From: SIG440 sp045120135
GTDB lineage: Bacteria; Bacillota; Clostridia; Monoglobales; Monoglobaceae
NCBI GenBank assembly: GCA_045120135.1
Contig: JBGVEN010000013.1
Location: 1-28,087, forward strand
Direction of reading: 5' to 3'
DNA: 28,087 nucleotides
In this document: positions 23,733 through 28,087 of the stretch, piece after piece
How positions within the stretch are numbered: position 1 is the first letter of the stretch
Layout: each line of letters starts with the position of its first letter
Notes under the pieces: generated by a model
The model's input: only the letters and a program-made list of their open reading frames with translations
Database searches by the model: none
Told to the model about the DNA's origin: nothing
Made by a program: the position numbers and the translations under genes

Positions 23733-25007
23733 TTAATCTTCAAATCTGACAGTTGCACTCTTTGCGTGGGCGGTCAAACCCTCTTTTCTTGCAAAACGGT
23801 CAATATCCTTTGCCACACGGCTGAGCGCCTCCTCGGTGTAGTAGGTATACTGAGTCTTTTTAACAAAATCATCAACCGAAAGCGGACTCGAGAACTTTGC
23901 CGTACCGCTTGTGGGAAGCGTGTGGTTTGCGCCCGAAAGATAATCGCCCAACGCCTCGGGACAGTATCTACCCATAAAGATTGACCCTGCGTGACGGATG
24001 CCGTCAAGATAGTCAAAGGGGTTGTCCACACAAAGCTCCAAATGCTCGGGAGCAATCTCATTGGCAATTTCAATAACAGTTTTTAAATCCTCGGCAACAA
24101 TAATTTTGCCGTTGTTGTCAATAGATGCACGGGCAATCTCCGCACGCTCAAGCAGCGGAATTTGCACCTCCAGCTCGTCCGCTACCGCCTTTGCCAAGTC
24201 CTCGCAGTCGGTCACAAGCACTGCGCTCGCAAGTTTGTCGTGCTCTGCCTGAGATAAAAGGTCTGCCGCAACAAACTTAGGATTGCTCTTTCCGTCCGCA
24301 ACAACTAAGATTTCACTGGGTCCCGCAATCATATCAATGGAAACCCGACCAAATACCTGACGCTTTGCCTCTGCAACAAAGGCATTGCCCGGTCCTACAA
24401 TCTTATCAACCTGAGGTACAGTCTCTGTACCGTAGGCAAGTGCCGCAACCGCCTGAGCACCGCCCACCTTGAATATCTTATCAACACCTGCAATGTTTGC
24501 CGCAGCTAAAATTGCAGGATTGATTTTCCCGTCCTTTGACGGGGGTGTAACAATAACCACCTGACGGCAGCCGGCAATTTTTGCCGGAATGGCGTTCATC
24601 AGAACTGTTGACGGATACGCCGCAGTTCCACCCGGAACATAAAGTCCCGCACGGTCAATCGGTATAACCTTCTGCCCCGTCACAATTCCATTCTCATCAT
24701 TTATTATAAAGCCGTGGCGAAGTTGCTTTTCGTGGAACTTCTTTATGTTTGCCGCAGCCTTTTTAAGAACCTCAACAAACTCCGGCTCAACTAAGTCCAT
24801 TGCCTCGTCAAGCTCCGCACGGGTTACCTCTAATCGTTCAAGCCTTACTCCGTCAAACTTCTCGCAGTATTCAAAAAGTGCCTTGTCGCCGTTTTCTCGT
24901 ACATTCTCAATTATGTCCGACACAATGGCAGTGACATCAAATTCCGGCACAACCCGTGAAAAGATGTCCTCGTTTGCCACCTCACCGTATTTTAAAATCT
25001 TAATCAT
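23733..25007 (-). CDS. hisD: Histidinol dehydrogenase
   Basis: HisD oxidises histidinol twice with NAD+ to histidine, using a zinc ion. The 424-residue protein contains GLYVPGGTAAYPSTVLMNAI, the signature IDMIAGPSEILVVAD, LLSQAEHDK (with zinc and catalytic residues), IAPEHLEL, and the C-terminal GDYLSGANHTLPTSGTAKFS. The ATG at 25007 overlaps the end of hisZG by 8 bases; its GGAGGAACGG site lies within that gene. Confidence 0.97.
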   Translation of the reverse strand: MIKILKYGEVANEDIFSRVVPEFDVTAIVSDIIENVRENGDKALFEYCEKFDGVRLERLEVTRAELDEAMDLVEPEFVEVLKKAAANIKKFHEKQLRHGFIINDENGIVTGQKVIPIDRAGLYVPGGTAAYPSTVLMNAIPAKIAGCRQVVIVTPPSKDGKINPAILAAANIAGVDKIFKVGGAQAVAALAYGTETVPQVDKIVGPGNAFVAEAKRQVFGRVSIDMIAGPSEILVVADGKSNPKFVAADLLSQAEHDKLASAVLVTDCEDLAKAVADELEVQIPLLERAEIARASIDNNGKIIVAEDLKTVIEIANEIAPEHLELCVDNPFDYLDGIRHAGSIFMGRYCPEALGDYLSGANHTLPTSGTAKFSSPLSVDDFVKKTQYTYYTEEALSRVAKDIDRFARKEGLTAHAKSATVRFED

Positions 25008-26586
25008 TTTTCCGTTCCTCCACCTGCTGCATCATACTTTTCAGGATCTTTTCAATCTGCCCGTTTTTAAACTTAAAGCTTGCCTTATTGGCAATCAGCC
25101 TTGCACTGATGGGCACAATCTCCCCTTTAACCTCAAGGTTGTTTTCCTTGAGAGTAGTTCCCGTCTCAACAATATCCACAATAACATCGGAAAGTCCAAG
25201 GATAGGCGCAATCTCAATCGAGCCGTTAAGATGAATAATATCAATCTCCCGACCCTTTGACTTGTAATACTTCTTTGCAATGTTGGAGAACTTTGTTGCA
25301 ACGCGGAGCGTCCGTCTGTCCCCGTCGCAGAACTCCTTTTTTGCAGCAACAGCCATACGGCACTTGCCAAGGTCCAGGTCCAGAAGCTCATAAATATCCG
25401 GCTCATACTCAAGCAGAATATCCTTTCCGGCAACACCAATATCCGCCGCCCCGTGCTCAACATAAATCGCAACATCGGAGGGCTTCACCCAAAAGTAGCG
25501 GATTGCCAAATCCTCGTTCTCAAATATAAGCTTTCGGCTCTCCTCCTTGATTGAGGGGCACTCAAACCCTGCCTTTTCAAACATAGTATAAACCTTTTCG
25601 CCAAGTCTGCCCTTAGGGAGCGCAATGTTCAAAACCTGCTTTCCACCGTTTGCTGTATTTTCATCACTTCTGTCAAGCTGCTCAAGCATATCAAGATAAA
25701 CCGCAAAGCCGATTGCCGAGGACTGTCTGTGCATCTTTCTTAAAAGCTTGTCGTACTGACCGCCCGAAAGAATTCCGCCCGACGCACCACTTACAAAGCC
25801 ACGAAACGCAACTCCGCTGTAATACTTCATACTGTTTGCAACCGAAAAATCAATCTTTGAGTTTTGACTCACGCCATTTTCCGAAAGAACCGTAAAAAGT
25901 TCTGACAGCTCCGAAACCGCCGTTTTAAAGCCGTCACTTACTTCCATTTTTTCAAGGGTTTCCAGCACATCCTCCGCCTTGCCATACATGGTCACAAGAC
26001 TTTTTAAATCACCGCCATCTATACCCTCGCTTTGGCAGATTTCCTCAACACTTTTCAGGTTCTTTTCGCCCAAAGCCTCAAGGTATGCCGATTTCACATC
26101 CGCCGAAAGCCCTGCCGCATCCATTACTTCTGCAATAATTCCCATATGCGAAATATCCAGAACATAGTCGGACGAAATACATTCAAGGCTCTTTGCTGCA
26201 AGTGTAACCACCTCAGCAATACAGCCGCCGTCAAGATCGCCTATACACTCAAGACCAACCTGCATAATTTCCTTAAATTCGCCGGTATCGCCCGATGCAC
26301 GGTAAACATTCTCGTTGTAGTAAACCTTTTGAACATCACCTGGCGCATCCTTGCTGTTTTTTACAATCGACAAAGTAACATCAGGCTTAAGTGCCATCAG
26401 CTTACCGTCGGAATCTGTAAAGGTAATCACATTGTCCGAAATGAGGAAGTCCTTGTTCCGTGCATAAAAGTCATATTCCTCAAACTTGCTCATTCTGTAT
26501 TTTGTATATCCATAGCTTTTGTAAAGACTACGCAGAGCAAATATCGCCTGCTCGTCCTTTTCAAAAACACTGTCGTTAAAGTTCAT
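25000..26586 (-). CDS. hisZG: HisZ-HisG fusion: ATP phosphoribosyltransferase regulatory and catalytic parts in one chain
   Basis: The 528-residue protein joins both halves of the short-form ATP phosphoribosyltransferase, which condenses ATP with PRPP in the first, feedback-regulated step. Residues 1 to about 303 are HisZ, a histidyl-tRNA-synthetase-like domain: LRSLYKSYGYTKYRMSKFE, LKPDVTLSIVK (motif 2-like), MKYYSGVAFRGF and SGGQYDKLLR. A short hydrophilic linker (about 304-316, DRSDENTANGGKQ) leads into HisG at about 317-520: IALPKGRLGE, ADIGVAGKDILLEY and the PRPP loop VETGTTLKEN. HisG is of the short type that needs HisZ for activity. I see no stop, frameshift or internal start with a ribosome binding site near the junction. 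AAAGGACGG precedes the ATG. It opens the his operon. Confidence 0.95.
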   Translation of the reverse strand: MNFNDSVFEKDEQAIFALRSLYKSYGYTKYRMSKFEEYDFYARNKDFLISDNVITFTDSDGKLMALKPDVTLSIVKNSKDAPGDVQKVYYNENVYRASGDTGEFKEIMQVGLECIGDLDGGCIAEVVTLAAKSLECISSDYVLDISHMGIIAEVMDAAGLSADVKSAYLEALGEKNLKSVEEICQSEGIDGGDLKSLVTMYGKAEDVLETLEKMEVSDGFKTAVSELSELFTVLSENGVSQNSKIDFSVANSMKYYSGVAFRGFVSGASGGILSGGQYDKLLRKMHRQSSAIGFAVYLDMLEQLDRSDENTANGGKQVLNIALPKGRLGEKVYTMFEKAGFECPSIKEESRKLIFENEDLAIRYFWVKPSDVAIYVEHGAADIGVAGKDILLEYEPDIYELLDLDLGKCRMAVAAKKEFCDGDRRTLRVATKFSNIAKKYYKSKGREIDIIHLNGSIEIAPILGLSDVIVDIVETGTTLKENNLEVKGEIVPISARLIANKASFKFKNGQIEKILKSMMQQVEERKND

Positions 26587-26639
26587 TTATATCCGTCCTT
26601 TCCATAGCAATCTTTATGGCGCAAAAAATCGGTTCAGAT

Positions 26640-26698
26640 TGACATTTTCCCGCAAGTCGTGCTGTACCTTGTGTACTGCCCCAAGCAAAAAAATGACA
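26640..26698 (-). repeat. Palindromic element in the yerC-hisZG spacer (element B)
   Basis: The arms 26640-26667 and 26673-26698 form an imperfect hairpin with GTAC-cttgt-GTAC at the tip. On both strands the outer ends read TG(A/T)CATTTT. It lies in the leader of the his operon if transcription comes from the yerC promoter. Its core matches the apex of the element between grpE and dnaK. It has no T-tract that would make it a plain terminator in the minus direction. Confidence 0.6.
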
Positions 26699-26719
26699 TT
26701 ATAAGCTGATTTTTAAGCC

Positions 26720-27004
26720 TTAGTCTTCCATCTTCTCAAGTGCACGCTTATACCCATCACTGCCATAAACCAGACACTTGTTTACACGGCTGATGGTCGC
26801 AGTGCTTGCGCCGGTCACCTTCGAGATTTCAGCATAGCTCTTGTTCTGATTTAACATCCTTGCAACCTCAAGCCGCTGAGACATATCCTGAATTTCCTTA
26901 ATGGTGCATATATCCTCAAAGAAATTACTGCACTCCTCAAGGCTCTCAAATTTAAGTATTGTATTAAATAATCTCTCTGTTTCGGGACTCTTTATCTTGC
27001 TCAT
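26720..27004 (-). CDS. TrpR/YerC-family transcriptional repressor, likely histidine regulator
   Basis: The start is the ATG at 27004 (94 residues, MSKIKSPETERLF), preceded by GAGGTGA. An upstream in-frame ATG at 27037 overlaps the promoter -10 region and cannot be in the transcript. The protein is all-helical like TrpR, with a helix-turn-helix near residues 54-78 (KSYAEISKVTGASTATISRV). It belongs to the YerC/YecD branch (PF01371). TrpR-family proteins next to his genes in Firmicutes have been predicted to be histidine-responsive repressors (often called HisR), as I recall. Its place 133 bases before hisZG, in the same direction, and the palindrome in its promoter support this. The ligand is inferred. 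Confidence 0.9.
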   Translation of the reverse strand: MSKIKSPETERLFNTILKFESLEECSNFFEDICTIKEIQDMSQRLEVARMLNQNKSYAEISKVTGASTATISRVNKCLVYGSDGYKRALEKMED

Positions 27005-27037
27005 TTTCTTCACCTCAACAAATTTAATCACTTTCAT

Positions 27038-27066
27038 AGTTTACCACACTAAAGTGTTAAAGTCAA
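27038..27066 (-). promoter_or_regulatory. Promoter of the TrpR-family gene, possibly also of the his operon
   Basis: On the minus strand TTGACT (27061-27066) and TAAACT (27038-27043) have a 17-base spacer. The start of transcription would be near 27031. I see no equally good promoter between this gene and hisZG, so readthrough into the his operon is plausible. Confidence 0.75.
27046..27057. promoter_or_regulatory. Palindromic operator candidate within the promoter spacer
   Basis: ACACT-AA-AGTGT is a perfect inverted repeat lying between the -35 and -10 boxes of the TrpR-family gene. A bound repressor would occlude RNA polymerase. That the site is for this regulator is inferred from position and from the half-site size expected of TrpR-like dimers. 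Confidence 0.6.
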
Positions 27067-27138
27067 CGATTTTTTACATATTCTCAAGGGCATAATACAC
27101 AAAAAGTCAACCGAACAAACAAACCGATATATAAAAAT

Positions 27139-27167
27139 TTGACAAATTGCTCAATTTGGGGTACAAT
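27139..27167 (+). promoter_or_regulatory. Promoter of the GtrA-family gene
   Basis: TTGACA (27139-27144) and TACAAT (27162-27167) are 17 bases apart on the plus strand, divergent from the repressor promoter. Transcription would begin close to the ribosome binding site (AGGAGGTGA, 27177-27185). Confidence 0.8.
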
Positions 27168-27197
27168 TTACATAATAGGAGGTGAGTCTGCCGGACT

Positions 27198-27620
27198 ATG
27201 AAACAATTTATCAAAGCACACTTTAAAAGCTTTAAGCGATTTTTCCGGTTTTCGCTTTCGTCGTTTACGGCGTTTCTGGTGGACTATGCCATTTTTATTC
27301 TGCTCACCGTAACATTTGCCGAGAGGATAACATTTATGAATCTGACGCTCGCCAATGTTGCAGCAAGAATTGTCAGCTCCACCGTGAATTTCAACATTAA
27401 CCGCCGCCTTGTTTTTAAAAGCAACAAAAGCCTTATTAAATCTGCGGCTGAATTCTATTCACTTGCGGCACTTGTTCTGGTAGGCAATAGTATAGTGCTT
27501 AACTTTCTGGCACACGGACTTGACATCAACCACTACCTTGCAAAAATACTCACTGAAATGCTGTTCTTTTTATTTAACTTCACAATCCAGAACTTTTTTG
27601 TGTTTAAAAAGAGAAAATAG
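27198..27620 (+). CDS. GtrA family membrane protein
   Basis: The 140-residue protein has a basic N-terminus and four predicted membrane helices (about 16-40, 47-70, 82-105 and 112-133), the GtrA/DPMS layout (PF04138). Family landmarks are FRFSLSSFTAFLVDYAIF, the NFNINRRLVFK segment between helices two and three, and a final FTIQNFFVFKKRK. Members are thought to move or flip lipid-linked sugars (bactoprenol-glucose) for cell-surface glycans, usually with a glycosyltransferase partner; none is adjacent here. The ATG is 12 bases after AGGAGGTGA, a rather long spacing. It is a single gene with its own promoter and terminator. Confidence 0.9.
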   Translation: MKQFIKAHFKSFKRFFRFSLSSFTAFLVDYAIFILLTVTFAERITFMNLTLANVAARIVSSTVNFNINRRLVFKSNKSLIKSAAEFYSLAALVLVGNSIVLNFLAHGLDINHYLAKILTEMLFFLFNFTIQNFFVFKKRK

Positions 27621-27634
27621 ATTTTTACGCAACA

Positions 27635-27670
27635 TAAGCCGCCAACCGAAATATTACGGGTGGCGGCTTA
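27635..27670 (+). terminator. Rho-independent terminator after the GtrA gene
   Basis: TAAGCCGCCAACCG (27635-27648) pairs with CGGGTGGCGGCTTA (27657-27670) with one mismatch around an 8-base loop, followed by TTACATTATA. It also faces the minus-strand fragment on the right and could stop that transcription. Confidence 0.8.
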
Positions 27671-27695
27671 TTACATTATAATTTCAATCTATATA

Positions 27696-27887
27696 TCAGT
27701 TTAGTGCCACGGCATCCAATATGGTCTGCAAGGCGTGCTGCCATGTAAGCTTAAAATGAGTTATGTCATACACCAAGTCGCGGATGTCTGCTGGCAAATC
27801 AAGTCCCAAAAGTCCTATGACTATTTGCCCCAAAGTACCGAGCAACTTAGCATGGTAATAGAAATAAGTATTATTCTGATATAAGCT
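27696..27887 (-). pseudogene. Toxin-like C-terminal fragment without a start codon
   Basis: A minus-strand frame of 63 codons, open from an in-frame stop just before it to TGA at 27696-27698, has no ATG or ribosome binding site. The translation contains YHAKLLGTLGQIVIGLLG, then LDLPADIRDLVYDI and HALQTILDAVALN. It reads like real protein with two amphipathic or hydrophobic helices. It is reminiscent of the pretoxin segment ahead of C-terminal toxin domains in Rhs and other polymorphic toxins. I infer a displaced or decayed toxin cassette. The family assignment is tentative. Confidence 0.4.
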
Positions 27888-28087
27888 CTACAAAAATATT
27901 GTCTTCCAGAAGCAACTTTTCTGTTGCTGCGTCCAGTGTGTTGCATCTTACATACATATAATAGTCATATCCAAATTCGATTTCTATGTTATCCATATCT
28001 GAGCACAGTCGACACCACAATAATTCGCGCAAAACCATTCTCACAACACATTCAATCTCGTGCAGATTTATGCATAAATTATTTGCT
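27871..28087 (-). CDS. Small hypothetical protein, partial at right edge (immunity-like?)
   Basis: The minus strand is open from the window edge to a TAA at 27871-27873, giving 71 residues of C-terminus. The sequence is acidic and aromatic (IEIEFGYDYYMYVRC, then EKLLLEDNIFVELISE). I do not recognise a family; small acidic proteins of this kind are common as immunity proteins beside polymorphic toxins. It overlaps the start of the toxin-like fragment by a few codons in another frame. The N-terminus is outside the window, so size and start are unknown. Confidence 0.5.
   Translation of the reverse strand, partial: ANNLCINLHEIECVVRMVLRELLWCRLCSDMDNIEIEFGYDYYMYVRCNTLDAATEKLLLEDNIFVELISE

Noticed and set aside
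26587..26719. A T-box or histidine attenuator leader before hisZG
   Set aside because: No T-box sequence (AGGGTGGNACCGCG type), no run of histidine codons and no proper terminator were seen in this spacer.
26698..26725. A TATAAT box (minus strand) near the end of the TrpR-family gene as an independent his promoter
   Set aside because: At 17- or 18-base spacing the upstream hexamer (GACTAA or AGACTA) is far from a -35 consensus, so the evidence is too weak to list.
1..28087. CRISPR array, tRNA or rRNA genes
   Set aside because: No regularly spaced direct repeats, cloverleaf-like sequences or rRNA-conserved stretches were found by eye on either strand.

Overview
The window looks like a chromosomal segment of a Gram-positive, probably anaerobic bacterium of the class Clostridia (Bacillota). 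Supporting evidence: strong AGGAGG-type ribosome binding sites, TTGACA/TATAAT promoters, a CIRCE-controlled hrcA-grpE-dnaK-dnaJ-prmA operon, S-layer homology domains, NlpC/P60 and GtrA proteins, and DUF4867/DUF4143 proteins of clostridial type. Base composition is moderate (roughly low-to-mid 40s % GC by eye). The species cannot be named from the sequence.

Layout, left to right. (1) 1-4850 is an accessory region. It holds an AAA/DUF4143 ATPase running off the left edge, a repeat-rich gap with an inverted copy of a secreted-protein C-terminal module, the secreted 571-residue protein itself, and an IS110-family transposase with a structured non-coding leader. (2) 4850-6871 is a two-gene operon on the minus strand: an L-fucose/L-arabinose isomerase-like enzyme and a DUF4867 protein, with a clear promoter. 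(3) 7021-9782 runs on the plus strand: SH3-NlpC/P60 cell-wall hydrolase, a secreted ComEC-type metallo-beta-lactamase-fold protein, and holA. (4) 9859-12167 holds a Cu/Zn superoxide dismutase (minus) and a glycosyl-hydrolase-like protein with three SLH domains (plus). (5) 12213-18187 is the heat-shock operon on the minus strand, with a perfect CIRCE operator just after its promoter. (6) 18242-18436 encodes a stand-alone structured small RNA with its own promoter and terminator. (7) 18481-26586 is a compact, complete histidine operon (minus): hisZG fusion, hisD, hisC, hisB, hisH, hisA, hisF, hisIE, PHP-type histidinol phosphatase. (8) 26720-27066 is a TrpR/YerC-family repressor immediately upstream, whose promoter contains a palindromic operator candidate. 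(9) 27139-27670 is a GtrA membrane protein, and the right edge holds fragments that look like toxin/immunity debris.

The two large minus-strand operons dominate. The his operon encodes every step from PRPP + ATP to histidine, mostly with translationally coupled junctions (1-8 nt overlaps), and the adjacent TrpR-family gene is its likely regulator. The heat-shock operon encodes its own repressor, HrcA, first. Two intergenic spacers, grpE-dnaK and yerC-hisZG, carry related palindromic elements with the same apical core.

Most promising for follow-up: the HisZ-HisG single-chain fusion with its regulator/operator, the orphan structured RNA at 18278-18436, the related palindromic elements, the possible IS110 bridge RNA, and the inverted duplication beside the secreted protein. 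No CRISPR array, tRNA or rRNA was seen.
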